61,484 bases of DNA from Nitrospirota bacterium. Lineage in GTDB: Bacteria > Nitrospirota > Thermodesulfovibrionia > Thermodesulfovibrionales > UBA1546. A program made the translations under genes and the position numbers. The DNA lies in the NCBI GenBank assembly GCA_016208915.1, contig JACQXE010000010.1, forward strand, positions 1-61,484, read 5' to 3'. This document shows, in pieces, positions 1-8,757 of the stretch. The notes below the pieces were generated by a model, which made no database searches, had not been told where the DNA came from, and was given only the letters and a program-made list of their open reading frames with translations. Every line of letters starts with the position of its first letter. The first letter of the stretch is position 1.

Positions 1-1
1 C

Positions 2-406
2 ACAATTTTAGTTCTGAACGGAGATTCATTCTGCCCGGTGGATTTATTAAAATATATTGAATTTCATAGACAGAAAAAGGCGCTTTTGTCAATTGCAGTT
101 TTAGAGTCCAATGAAACAAGCGATTTTGGTCAAATCGTTTTAGATGAAAATGAGCAAGTAATTAGTTTTAAAGAGAAAAGCAATTCTAATGAGAAAACTT
201 TTATTAATTCAGGAATATATCTTTTTGAAAAACAAATTCTTTCCATGATACCAACAGGTATTAAGTATTCTCTTGAATATGACCTTTTCCCGAAATTGGT
301 GGACAAGGGCCTATACGGGTTTCGTTTCCATGGGAAATTTATCGACATTGGCACTCCGGAATCGTATCTCTTGGCAGAAGAGTTCTTTAGCGGGGACTGT
401 ACATGA
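2..406 (+). CDS. Sugar-1-phosphate nucleotidyltransferase, 3' part
   Basis: The gene enters from the left edge: the frame is open from base 2, so the first possible start at 38 (GTG) is internal. The visible part begins with the active-site strand VLNGDSF, whose Asp is the metal-binding residue of GT-A-fold nucleotidyltransferases. It ends with the family signature DIGTPESY about 15 residues before the stop. This pattern fits the RfbF/HddC group, which makes NDP-sugar or GDP-heptose from a sugar 1-phosphate and NTP in the cytoplasm. Which sugar is used cannot be read from this fragment. The stop overlaps the next ATG by four bases (ATGA), so the two genes are probably translationally coupled as part of the glycan locus. 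Confidence 0.85.
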   Translation, partial: TILVLNGDSFCPVDLLKYIEFHRQKKALLSIAVLESNETSDFGQIVLDENEQVISFKEKSNSNEKTFINSGIYLFEKQILSMIPTGIKYSLEYDLFPKLVDKGLYGFRFHGKFIDIGTPESYLLAEEFFSGDCT

Positions 407-593
407 GCATCGCAGCTCCGTACTTATATATGAGAAACTTTTTTAAGCAAATCGACAATCATTTTTTTTGTTTATTTTTCTTCGCTGTCGTACTTATTGC
501 TGTGATGCTGCCTTATTATGCAGATGGCAGTCCTGCCCTTGCTTTTAGTGACCAACGGAGTAAAGACAATCTGCTGACGGCAATAGGCGAAGA

Positions 594-615
594 GCAAAAG
601 GCAAAAGGGCAAAAG
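594..615 (+). repeat. Heptamer tandem repeat (GCAAAAG)
   Basis: There are three copies of GCAAAAG, the third offset by one extra G. They lie inside the coding sequence of the disrupted membrane protein and encode a Lys/Gln/Ala-rich stretch. Confidence 0.85.
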
Positions 616-687
616 GCCAACGAGATTATATTTGTCAATATAAGTTTTAATGATCTGGCTGTAGATTTAGCTGAGATAGAAAGTAAG

Positions 688-743
688 GCGAAAGGCGAAA
701 GGCGAGAGGCTGAAGGTCTGAGGCAAGAGGCTGGAGGCAAAAG
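688..743 (+). repeat. Degenerate heptamer array, eight units
   Basis: Eight consecutive 7-bp units can be written one under the other: GCGAAAG twice, then GCGAGAG, GCTGAAG, GTCTGAG, GCAAGAG, GCTGGAG and GCAAAAG. The array lies inside the disrupted membrane-protein gene without breaking its frame. Confidence 0.85.
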
Positions 744-855
744 ACTGACAAGTCAGAAGCCAATATTGGTTAAATTAGATAAAAAGGGCAAAGGAAAGTT
801 TAAGGTTAAAGATAGCGGGGTATATGAGTTTTGGATTAAGAATGGTCAGGGGTTT

Positions 856-882
856 GAGGCTGGAGGTTGGAGGTTAGAGGTA
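856..882 (+). repeat. Heptamer tandem repeat (GAGGTTG-like)
   Basis: The units are GAGGCTG, GAGGTTG and GAGGTTA plus a partial GAGGTAA, with a 7-bp period, inside the same open frame. Confidence 0.75.
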
Positions 883-2475
883 AAGATTGATGGAGAGAAA
901 TTGAAGGGTTGGGAAGGAAGGAAAGGTAAAAAATGGATAAGGGTGGGTGAAAAGGAGTTTGAAAAGGAGTTAGATAGTTGGTTTGATTGGTTGAAAGGGA
1001 AGCACAGGATTACAGTTACAAGTCAGGAGATAGCAGGTAGGACTTTTTCAAAAGAGGAATTTAAAAAAATAGTTCAGAACCTGGAGATTGTGATTGTATC
1101 CAAAGATAAGATGAAGGAATATGAGAACCTGCTTAAATCAAAGGATATTGGTTATCTCTTTTATGTGGATAAAGAGAAAACAGAAAATATGCTTAAGGAT
1201 GAGGAAAGATTGAAAGATATTAAACTTAAGAAGGATAATCCATTCAGGATAGGCAAACAGGAATTTTATATACCGAAGGATGGAAGTTATTCTGTTAAGG
1301 CGTTGATAAAACCAAAGAGAGATTTTCTGGAGGGTGATTTTGTTAGTAGTATTAGTAGCAGGAGTAGTAATATAAGGGTCTTCTTAGATGCCCTTTCGGG
1401 CTGGGATGTTAAGGCATTGAATACTACCTATAAACAGAGCGCCTCAGAAGATGGGTTATATATTGATGCATATTTCCAAGACAAAGGGGATATGAAAGAG
1501 TCTATCGTTTTAACTAAAAAATTTCCTGCTGATATAAGCATCAAGGAAAGGCCATATCTGACATTTTCCTGTGAAATGGAGGACTTGGGGATTCAGGAGA
1601 TAGAGATAAATATTAAATTAACTGATAAAACCAAGTGGTTTTCATTGTTCAGGACAAAAAAGATAAGGTTGAAGGCAGATAATAAACAATATGTTATTAA
1701 CCTGTATCATAAGGCTAAAGATATATTTGGTAAAGGGACCGCCCGCAACCTGTCTATTAGTGAAATAACCCTTAAATTTAAAAAGAAAGATGGTGTGGAT
1801 TTATCAAGGGAAAAGGATAGACATGTTTATCCTTTCAGATTTAAGGCCATTGCTTTTTTAAAGACGCCGCCAATACTGGTTGATTTTAAAGACAGGTTAT
1901 TTGCTTATTTACCTGATAATTACTATTATTTTGATGTAAATGGTGATTTAAGAAGCGTGGACTTTCCGGAGCAGATTCCATCATGGAATGTAAAGGATGT
2001 TTACAGATTACACCTGAATAGATTTATTGATTTAAAGGAGACCCTTGTATTGTCATTAAACTTTCCTAAACCGTCAATGGAGGATTGGAGGGAAGGGTGG
2101 AGGTTTGAGGATGGGGAATGGCAGACAGAATTCCCGCAGGAATGGAAGGTTCTATTAAGCCTTGATTTTGATGGGGATGAAAAAGAGGACGGTAAGATTG
2201 AAACATTTGTTCCCGCCGCTGGTTTAAGCGATGGTAATTTATTGCTAACAATTAGAGCATATGAGGAGATAAAAAAGAGATTTACTGATAAGAAATATTA
2301 TAATCTTTTATCTATAGGCGTAAGTCAATCGGACGATAAGCAAATACTTTATCAAACTGTTATGAGTAAAAGGCTAATTAGATATAGAGAACACATATAC
2401 AAACAATCTGATTTTAAAGTTGGTGATAGTGTGCTGGAGGTTGATGGGAAAATTTATAAATTACCCTTAGAGGCT

Positions 2476-2506
2476 AAAGGTGAAAGGCAAAAGGCAAAAG
2501 ACAAAG
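2476..2506 (+). repeat. Heptamer tandem repeat (AAAGGCA)
   Basis: The units are AAAGGTG, AAAGGCA, AAAGGCA and AAAGACA plus AAG, again with a 7-bp period inside the disrupted membrane-protein gene. Confidence 0.8.
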
Positions 2507-2707
2507 ATAACAACTGGATAGAATTGAATAATATCTATTTGAAGGAGGGCGAACATAGCCTTAATGTTTTTGAAAACGATAGATTTAAGGTGGAGATGGT
2601 GGAGATAAAACCAATTAGTTCCATTAGTTCTATTGGTTTTATTTGGAGTTCCCCCGGTTTAGTAGACACAATTAAAGGTAAAATTGTAAGCAAAGGAGGA
2701 AGTGTCT

Positions 2708-2992
2708 ATGTCGAACCGGAGGTACACAGAGGAGTTTAAATCTGAGGCAGTCAAACAGGTAAGCGAAAGAGGCTACAAAGTTAAGGATGTTTCAAAGCGG
2801 CTTGGCATATCAACAAAGAGCATGTACGCATGGCTTATGGAAGCAAAGGGAAATAAGGGACGGCGGAACCTAAATGTGAACGAGGATATTAGGCAGGAAA
2901 ACCTGCGGCTTAAGGCGGAACTGAAGCGGGTTGAAGAAGAGCGAGACATCCTAAAAAAGGCCGCCGCGTACTTTGCCAAGGCATCCCGGTAA
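2708..2992 (+). CDS. IS3-family transposase OrfA (helix-turn-helix)
   Basis: OrfA begins MSNRRYTEEFKSEAV and has the N-terminal helix-turn-helix of IS3 transposases (residues about 8-45), followed by a leucine-zipper region rich in Leu/Glu/Lys (about 58-85). In this family the domain binds the terminal repeats and mediates multimerisation. ATG 2708 is preferred over GTG 2702 because AGGAGG at about 2694-2699 lies eight bases upstream of the ATG. The frame contains the heptamer A AAA AAG at 2953-2959. A -1 slip there would join it to OrfB, giving the OrfAB transposase. Confidence 0.93.
   Translation: MSNRRYTEEFKSEAVKQVSERGYKVKDVSKRLGISTKSMYAWLMEAKGNKGRRNLNVNEDIRQENLRLKAELKRVEEERDILKKAAAYFAKASR
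2953..2959 (+). promoter_or_regulatory. -1 programmed frameshift slippery site A_AAA_AAG
   Basis: In the OrfA frame the codons read CTA AAA AAG, so the heptamer A AAA AAG is in the phase required for tandem -1 slippage. After the slip the frame stays open into OrfB (…VRYAFILEYRQEF…). This is the known mechanism for making OrfAB in IS3-family elements. Use in this host is inferred. Confidence 0.8.
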
Positions 2993-3006
2993 GGTACGCA
3001 TTTATC

Positions 3007-3852
3007 TTGGAGTATCGGCAGGAGTTTCGGGTAGTGTCGATGTGCCGGGTTATGAGGGTGCACAGGAGCGGGTTTTATGCGTGGTTGAAGGAACCGGAGT
3101 CTGCTCGGAAGAAGGAGGAGCAACGCTTGGTTACTTTGATTCGGCAATCCCATGAGGCAAGCGACTGTTCCTATGGCAGTCCGAGGATTACGCGGGATCT
3201 TCGGGAGATGGGAGAGCAGTGCAGTGAGAATCGGGTGGCGAGGCTGATGCACAATGAAGGACTTCGGGCAAAAGTAGGATATAGGAGACCTCGCTATAAG
3301 GCTGGAAAGCCCGCATTGGTAGCTGTAAACAGACTTGAGCAGAATTTTCAAGTAGAAGCGCCTGACAAGGCATGGGTTACAGATATTACATATATAAGGA
3401 CATGGGAGGGCTGGTTGTATTTGGCAGTGGTGCTCGATCTGTTTTCGAGGATGGTTATAGGCTGGTCAATGAAAGCGACATTAGGAAGGGAAATAGTTCT
3501 TGATGCATTACTTATGGCGGTATGGCGACGCAAGCCAAAAGGGAAAGTGATAGTACATTCTGATCAGGGCGCTCAGTATGGCAGTGAGGATTGGGTGAGG
3601 TTCTGCAGAGATCATAACCTTGATCCCAGCATGAGCCGGCGGGGCAACTGCTATGACAATGCAGTGGCTGAATCTTTTTTTAGCAGTCTTAAAAAGGAGC
3701 GTATCGGTAGGCGCATCTACCGGACGAGGCAGGAAGCAAAAGCAGATGTCTTCGATTACATAGAGATGTTTTATAACAGGACAAGGCGTCACAGTTATCT
3801 TGGACAGGTCAGTCCTTATGACTTCGAAAGGGTAGCTTGTGGTAATCTATGA
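3007..3852 (+). CDS. IS3-family transposase OrfB (DDE integrase domain)
   Basis: The 281-residue product has an HTH_21-like segment (YGSPRITRDLRE, about 56-67) followed by the rve integrase core. The catalytic triad is visible: D126 in VTDITYI, D186 in HSDQGAQYG and E222 in AESFFSSLKKE, giving the D-D-35-E spacing of IS3. The C-terminus ends with the usual YNRTRRHSYLGQVSP motif. TTG 3007 is only a formal start; the functional product is expected from the -1 frameshift in orfA. No stop or frameshift interrupts the catalytic domain, so the element may still be active. Confidence 0.95.
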   Translation: MEYRQEFRVVSMCRVMRVHRSGFYAWLKEPESARKKEEQRLVTLIRQSHEASDCSYGSPRITRDLREMGEQCSENRVARLMHNEGLRAKVGYRRPRYKAGKPALVAVNRLEQNFQVEAPDKAWVTDITYIRTWEGWLYLAVVLDLFSRMVIGWSMKATLGREIVLDALLMAVWRRKPKGKVIVHSDQGAQYGSEDWVRFCRDHNLDPSMSRRGNCYDNAVAESFFSSLKKERIGRRIYRTRQEAKADVFDYIEMFYNRTRRHSYLGQVSPYDFERVACGNL

Positions 3853-4009
3853 ATGTCTACAAAATTGGGGGAACTCCAGAGCCGCCGAAGATAGAATTTA
3901 GAAAGATAAATCCAACGAGATATATTGTAGATGTTAAGAGTGCAAAAGGGCCATTTACTTTAGTATTCAGCGAGAGCTTTCATGAGGGATGGAAGGCCTT
4001 TATAAGGCC

Positions 4010-4034
4010 AGTTCAAAGTTCAAAGTTCAAAGTG
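4010..4034 (+). repeat. Heptamer tandem repeat (AGTTCAA x3) at first frame break
   Basis: There are three exact AGTTCAA units plus AGTG. The conserved protein sequence upstream is in one frame and that downstream (EPWSALWSTWKDRGRRIEI) is in another. The frame break therefore falls in the array. Confidence 0.85.
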
Positions 4035-4148
4035 AAGAGCCATGGTCTGCATTATGGAGCACATGGAAGGATAGAGGCAGAAGAATAGAGATTAATGACC
4101 ATTTTGTGGTGAATGGGTATGCAAATGGGTGGATAGTGCCAGTAGAAA

Positions 4149-4176
4149 AGTTCAAAGTTCAAAGTTCAAAGTTGAA
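4149..4176 (+). repeat. Heptamer tandem repeat (AGTTCAA x3.9) at second frame break
   Basis: Three AGTTCAA units are followed by AGTTGAA. Conserved sequence before it (NGYANGWIVPVEK) and after it (FQIVLEFKPQRLFETGL) are in different frames, so the second break also falls in a heptamer array. Confidence 0.85.
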
Positions 4177-4341
4177 GGCAAAGAAGATCTAAAAGATTTT
4201 CAGATTGTGCTTGAATTTAAGCCTCAGAGGTTGTTTGAGACAGGATTGATAATCTCTGCAACGACTCTTCTGGGCTGTATTGGATACTTGGGATATGATT
4301 TCAGGAAAAGAAGGCAGCTAAAAAGAAGGAATTTAAAGTAA

Positions 4342-5034
4342 TTGGAATCGGGATATAAAAATTATAAAAAACTTTTCTGGGGTATTATTCTCCATCCACT
4401 TATTTTATGGATTGCCCTTGCCCTGGGCTATAATTCATATAAGGAGTTAATGTGTGAGATTGAGCCTCTTAGCGGGGAGGTGAAAGATTCTATTAAAGCC
4501 GTTTTCCCATGGGCAATTCTAATTTTTTTATGTTTATATTCTTTTTTCTCAATAAGAAGAAAAACGAGTAGTATATTTTTGCCCTTTCAGCAATATGTAT
4601 ATATCATAACAATTTATGCAGGATTGCTAAATCTATTTTTCTTTTCAAAAGGGAAGGATGTTCTTATCCCTCTGAATCTTTCAGTCCTTTATCTTGTATT
4701 ACTTTTAATTTTTAGGGGTTTTAACAGATTTTTGTTTATTAGACATTTAAAGTTTATACAGTCCTCAAAATTACATGACTGGGTACCCCCGATCGTTAGC
4801 AGGTTTTTAGTGGCTTATTTACCAAAAGCGCATGCATATATTAAAGAAAAACCTTCTGCACCTTTTATTATTGCCTTTATGGTGCTTTTAATAATATGTG
4901 TCTTTCTTTTGATTTTCAAGGCAGAAAAGGCTGCAGAACAGTTGGCTAATATTGCGTATTTTGCATTGGTTATTGGAGTGGGGATTAAAGTATATTGGAT
5001 GATTAAATATGGTGAAAAAGATGAAAAAGAATGA
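4342..5034 (+). CDS. Multi-pass membrane protein of unknown function
   Basis: I do not recognise a named family. The 230-residue product has about six hydrophobic segments (about residues 11-29, 52-69, 82-101, 107-124, 174-192 and 201-218) separated by short basic loops, ending in a charged tail. It probably lies in the inner membrane. The only start is TTG 4342, directly after the stop of the broken upstream gene. There is no strong ribosome-binding site, which suggests translational coupling or a misplaced start. Its last 35 residues resemble the short remnant encoded at 5399-5515, so a paralogue once lay downstream. Confidence 0.65.
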   Translation: MESGYKNYKKLFWGIILHPLILWIALALGYNSYKELMCEIEPLSGEVKDSIKAVFPWAILIFLCLYSFFSIRRKTSSIFLPFQQYVYIITIYAGLLNLFFFSKGKDVLIPLNLSVLYLVLLLIFRGFNRFLFIRHLKFIQSSKLHDWVPPIVSRFLVAYLPKAHAYIKEKPSAPFIIAFMVLLIICVFLLIFKAEKAAEQLANIAYFALVIGVGIKVYWMIKYGEKDEKE

Positions 5035-5102
5035 AAACTGTCGAAATATCCCAAGGCCTTTTTTTGAAATATATTATTTTATCCTGTCTGTTTGAGGTAA
5101 AC

Positions 5103-5398
5103 TGAAAAAAGTGGACACCAAAGTTGAGTAAAACAACTTAATGGAGGTGTGAGGATGGAAAAAATACCTATACGAAGGAGTTTAGGCAAGAGGCAGTAAA
5201 GCTTGTAATTGATGGGGAGTTATCAATACCTGAGGCAGGGAGGCGGTTATCACTGGCATCACTGAGTATATAGAAGTTTTCTACAACAGACAAAGAAAGC
5301 AGAAACGGCTGGGGTATTTATCTCCTGCCACTTATGAAAAACAGTTCTATGAAAAAAGGATTGCGGCATGAGTCAATTGGTGTCCACTATTGATATCA
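5103..5398 (+). mobile_element. Internally deleted IS3-type relic, about 296 bp
   Basis: The two ends share AGTGGACACCAA in inverted orientation (5110-5121 and about 5377-5388 on the other strand). Inside, a fragment of an OrfA N-terminus (EFRQEAVKLVIDGELSIPEA) is joined directly to an OrfB C-terminus (EYIEVFYNRQRKQKRLGYLS) that ends with a proper stop at 5371. More than 800 bp of transposase is missing. With ends retained and transposase gone it is a MITE-like derivative that could move only with help in trans. Exact outer borders are uncertain by a few bases. Confidence 0.8.
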
Positions 5399-5515
5399 GA
5401 TCTCAATGTGGTTGAAAAAATTGCCGTTATCGCATATTTATTATTACTGATTGGGGTTGGCAGGGAGTTATATTACATAATCAGAGACAACAGAAAAAAT
5501 GATATCACATTTTAG
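5399..5515 (+). pseudogene. C-terminal remnant of a paralogue of the 4342-5034 membrane protein
   Basis: The frame directly after the IS3 relic reads DLNVVEKIAVIAYLLLLIGV and then RELYYIIRDNRKND before stopping at 5513-5515. This aligns with the C-terminus of the upstream protein (AEQLANIAYFALVIGVGIKV, then YWMIKYGEKDE). The rest of the gene is absent, probably lost when the IS arrived or during recombination. It overlaps the start of the next gene. Confidence 0.6.
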
Positions 5516-7184
5516 GAAAAAGATTAACTTGGCAGTCGTTGTTCCATTATTTCTGCTGGTATTCCTTTTTGCTACAGATTTTGTTGGGGAGCATATGGCA
5601 GGTGATGCCATCCATAGGGATATTGCTGTCCATAGATATTTTAGTATTCCGTTGGTTGGATTTAGCCTGGGGCTGATGGTTTTTGTAGGTGTTCTTAAAA
5701 AAGGGTGGAGGCTGCCGTCTGCCCTGGCTGATTTTTTGAGTAGAAAATCGTTAGGCATTGTCATTGCATCTTCCGCAGTATTTACTATTTTTTTTTCCGC
5801 TGTTCTTATCCTAAGATATACGAGCTTTCATACGAGTGTTTATGAACTTGGAGGATACGATAACAAGATCTGGCGTATATCAGAGGAACTGTCTTTAGGT
5901 AAGAGTCTAATTGTTGCTGCAACAGGGCACTTCCAGCCGATACTGATTCTGCATGGGTTGCTTTATAAGATTAACAATTCACCAGTAGTAATCCTGATAG
6001 TTCAGGTTTTAACCGTTGTATCAGGAGTTATACCATTGTATCTGCTTGCTAAGGACATCCTTAAGGAATCTGTGTGGACATTGATGATTATCCTTCTTTA
6101 TCTACTATACCCTCCGGTAGAATTTAACAGCATAGCAGATTTTCATCCTGATCATTTTTATATTCCTTTATCATTGTGGGCTTTTTACTTTGCTGTTAGG
6201 AAGAATTATCTGATTTCTGTTTTGATGATAGGACTTGGAGCATTGTCCAAAGAACCATTGCTGCTTGGCGCTTCTTTTTGGGGGTTATACCTTATATTTA
6301 ATGCGAAACGTTATTGGCTGGGCTCATTTTCATTTATAGTTTTTATTTTGATTTTTTTTGTAGTTGTCCTTTACATACAACCTCATTTGGATCCAGGTCT
6401 GAAGAAACATAATATTAATATATTGCAGACAGAAAGTTTTTCTTATATGACTGACGCTGTAAACTATCCAAATGCAATATTTTCCGGCATATTTAAGGGG
6501 TTGATGAGAAAACTTCTCTTTTTATTTTTTATTCTGACGCCTTTTCTTTTCCTGCCCCTTTTAGGCTGTAAAGAGTTTTTGCCTGCAATTCCCCTTTTGG
6601 CAATCCCGTTTTTGTCTTCAAATCCTGCTCATTCCAATATAGAAAGCCAGTACACTGCAGGTATAATCGCACCTGTTTTTGTTGCATTTTTGGTCGTATT
6701 AGAAAAAATAAAGAATAAATCGGGAACTCGATACGCTGCTGCAATACTATCGTTTGTTACAGTAATGGTGGTTACATTTCATATAGCTAAAAGCCCTTCG
6801 CCTTTTTCCATAAATTTTTGGAGTCAACAATGGTCAGACACATGGAATTACAGTAACTATATATCCGGAGAGCATGAAAAGGCGATAAGGAATGTTGTTT
6901 GCCGCATTCCGGATGACCGCAATAAAGTGGTGGTTACGCAGAGTAATATCAATAACAAGTTGCTGTCTCACAGATTTGAGTACCGCGGCTTTCCTTATGA
7001 GTGGGAAGATGCAGATTATATTCTGTTGGATATGAAGAGGCCGCTTATGGTTGCAGACCGTATAGATGAAAAGGCATATATGGATGAGTTGAAAAAGCTG
7101 AGGAATAATCCCGGTTTTCAAATGGATTTTATGCAGGATGGTGTAATGGTATTTAAAAAAATAGGCAAGGCTAAAACAACCTGA
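5499..7184 (+). CDS. DUF2079-family polytopic membrane protein
   Basis: The 561-residue product is an inner-membrane protein with about a dozen hydrophobic segments. It carries the features of DUF2079: an early extracytoplasmic stretch YTSFHTSVYELGGYDNKIW (about residues 108-126), GHFQPILILHG, a FNSIADFHPDHFYIPL segment and a soluble C-terminal tail from about 440. Acidic and His residues after the first helices resemble GT-C glycosyltransferases, so a role in moving sugars from a lipid carrier is possible but unproven. ATG 5499 lies inside the paralogue remnant and has no clear Shine-Dalgarno. murJ follows after nine bases, so the two are probably cotranscribed. Confidence 0.75.
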   Translation: MISHFRKKINLAVVVPLFLLVFLFATDFVGEHMAGDAIHRDIAVHRYFSIPLVGFSLGLMVFVGVLKKGWRLPSALADFLSRKSLGIVIASSAVFTIFFSAVLILRYTSFHTSVYELGGYDNKIWRISEELSLGKSLIVAATGHFQPILILHGLLYKINNSPVVILIVQVLTVVSGVIPLYLLAKDILKESVWTLMIILLYLLYPPVEFNSIADFHPDHFYIPLSLWAFYFAVRKNYLISVLMIGLGALSKEPLLLGASFWGLYLIFNAKRYWLGSFSFIVFILIFFVVVLYIQPHLDPGLKKHNINILQTESFSYMTDAVNYPNAIFSGIFKGLMRKLLFLFFILTPFLFLPLLGCKEFLPAIPLLAIPFLSSNPAHSNIESQYTAGIIAPVFVAFLVVLEKIKNKSGTRYAAAILSFVTVMVVTFHIAKSPSPFSINFWSQQWSDTWNYSNYISGEHEKAIRNVVCRIPDDRNKVVVTQSNINNKLLSHRFEYRGFPYEWEDADYILLDMKRPLMVADRIDEKAYMDELKKLRNNPGFQMDFMQDGVMVFKKIGKAKTT

Positions 7185-7193
7185 ACATTACTG

Positions 7194-8729
7194 ATGTTTA
7201 GTGCAATAAGTTTTACGATTGCTGTTACTTTTCTCGGGCAGATATTAAATTTTCTGACAGATGTATTCATAGCCAAATATTTTGGAACAAGCTGGAAGGC
7301 TGATGCATACATTCTTTCCCTTCTTCTCCCTGTCGTTATTTATGATCTTTTTATAGGAGCAATAAACGCTTCATTTGTCCCCTTATATGTGAGCCGCCAG
7401 AAGACAGGAGATTCTCAGAAATTTTTCAATACCGTTCTTAATTCAACAGCGCTTGTAACACTGCTCATAGGCATAGTGGTTATCCTGATTGCTCCTTATT
7501 TTATCAATCTTATCGCAACTGGCTTTTCTCCTGAGGCGCGAAAATTAACTGTTGTCCTGACGCGCCTGCTGTTTTTTCTTGTGATCAGCATGCCTGTTGC
7601 TGTGGTATTGTCTAATCTGCTCAATGCCCATAATTATTTTGTTGTCCCTGCCATGGGCAAGGCCATGAATTTTGGCAGTATTGTTCTTGCGATAATTGTC
7701 TTAAAAGAATTAGTGGGCATATTTTCCTTGGTTATCGGGTTTTTTATCGGCAGCCTGCTTTTCATTGCTGTGCAGGTTTATCTTGCCCGCAGGATTGGAA
7801 TAACTTTTACATCAGGAATACTGATAACTCATCCTGCCTTCAGGGAGATGGGCATTCTTAGTTTACCATTGATGATAGCATCAATGGTAAACTATGCCAA
7901 TATATTTATAGAGAGGAGTGTTGCAGCAAGCTTCAGCGAAGGAAGTATTGCATCGCTTAGCTATGCCTTCAAGGTTGTTAACATCCCTGTAAACATGCTC
8001 ATCCTTAGCTCTGTAAGCGTTATTCTGCCCTTACTTTCCAGATATGCAGATGAAAGGGATATTGGTAAATTCAATGAATTGCTTCTTAAAGGACTGAAAT
8101 TAATATCATTCGTGATGGTCCCTGTAATTTTTGGAATGGCTATGTTCAGGGTGCCTCTTATTAGACTATTATTCGAAAGAGGTGAATTTTCTTCCCATTC
8201 AACCGAAATTACAGCCTCAGCCGTACTTTTTTATGTGCTTGGCATACTAGGGCTGTCTGCTGTTACTCTGCTGACAAGAGGTTTTTATGCAATGAAAGAT
8301 ATAAAAATTTTGAGCGGAATTAGCATGACTATGGTATGTGTAAATATTATGCTCATAATTATCATGAGCAGGCTCTTTGGTTTCATAGGCATACCGTTGA
8401 CATTCACAATAACGTATATCATCTATATGACGACTATGATGGTATTTCTTGAAAAGAGACATAAAATGCATCTTGTAGTCCCCTTTATTAAAAGCTTTGC
8501 AAAGCATCTTTTTGCTTCTGGCATTATGGCAGTGTTGCTAATAACATTTTCAATTATGATAGATTATCATTCCTTCAATTCATTTTCAGAGCAATTGTTT
8601 TATTTGATTCTGGTTGCGATTATCGGTTCAGTCTCATACATATTTGTATCAGTATTTTTGAATGTCAGCGAAGTTAATCTTGTCATTGATAAATTAAAAG
8701 CTGTGAGGCATAAATTATCAGACAGATAA
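7194..8729 (+). CDS. murJ: MurJ/MviN-family lipid-linked glycan flippase
   Basis: The 511-residue product has the 14-helix MOP-superfamily layout of MviN/MurJ. The marker LLFERGEFSSHST lies at about 325-337, with ADAYILSLLLP near the N-terminus. MurJ flips lipid II across the inner membrane. In this cluster of glycosyltransferases it could instead flip the repeat unit of the local polysaccharide, since no separate Wzx is seen. It is slightly shorter at the N-terminus than typical MurJ (starts MFSAISFTIAVTF), and ATG 7194 is weakly supported. A 16-bp perfect inverted repeat lies within the gene at 7859-7894. Confidence 0.85.
   Translation: MFSAISFTIAVTFLGQILNFLTDVFIAKYFGTSWKADAYILSLLLPVVIYDLFIGAINASFVPLYVSRQKTGDSQKFFNTVLNSTALVTLLIGIVVILIAPYFINLIATGFSPEARKLTVVLTRLLFFLVISMPVAVVLSNLLNAHNYFVVPAMGKAMNFGSIVLAIIVLKELVGIFSLVIGFFIGSLLFIAVQVYLARRIGITFTSGILITHPAFREMGILSLPLMIASMVNYANIFIERSVAASFSEGSIASLSYAFKVVNIPVNMLILSSVSVILPLLSRYADERDIGKFNELLLKGLKLISFVMVPVIFGMAMFRVPLIRLLFERGEFSSHSTEITASAVLFYVLGILGLSAVTLLTRGFYAMKDIKILSGISMTMVCVNIMLIIIMSRLFGFIGIPLTFTITYIIYMTTMMVFLEKRHKMHLVVPFIKSFAKHLFASGIMAVLLITFSIMIDYHSFNSFSEQLFYLILVAIIGSVSYIFVSVFLNVSEVNLVIDKLKAVRHKLSDR
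7859..7894 (+). repeat. Perfect 16-bp inverted repeat inside murJ
   Basis: Arms 7859-7874 and 7879-7894 are exact reverse complements around a four-base ATAG loop. The sequence is coding (…LPLMIASMVNY…). It would form a strong hairpin in the mRNA, and there is no following T-run to make it a terminator. Confidence 0.85.
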
Positions 8730-8757
8730 AAGAGAGAATGTTGCAATTGAAGAAATC

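Larger units (their letters stand above)
2644..3878 (+). mobile_element. IS3-family insertion sequence, 1235 bp, structurally complete
   Basis: Both ends carry imperfect terminal inverted repeats. The left end starts TGGAGTTCCCCC at 2644. The right end, read on the minus strand from 3878, starts with the same 12 bases, and about 22 of the first 25 match. Between them lie orfA and orfB in the -1 relationship typical of IS3, with an A6G slippery site. The element starts with TG and ends with CA as usual. No 3-4 bp target duplication is visible (ATT on the left, GAG on the right), yet removing exactly 2644-3878 restores the host reading frame. The ends are therefore well supported, but the insertion history may include recombination between two copies. 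Confidence 0.93.
403..4341 (+). pseudogene. Large membrane-anchored protein of the glycan locus, split by IS3 and two frameshifts
   Basis: The reading frame runs from ATG 403 (four-base overlap with the upstream gene) to 2643, where an IS3 element interrupts it. Coding resumes exactly at 3879 and is in frame with the upstream part once the 1235-bp element is removed. The N-terminus has one membrane segment (about residues 12-38). The region after the IS has PTRYIVDV, a LVFSESFHEGWKAFI-type motif, HFVVNGYANGW and a final membrane segment. This is the C-terminal beta-domain layout seen in uncharacterised YfhO/STT3-like membrane proteins of polysaccharide clusters (from memory of the family). 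Two further frame changes fall at about 4010-4034 and 4149-4176, both in 7-bp repeats, so residues after 3990 alternate between three frames. It is probably inactive now, and the exact function is unknown. Confidence 0.8.
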
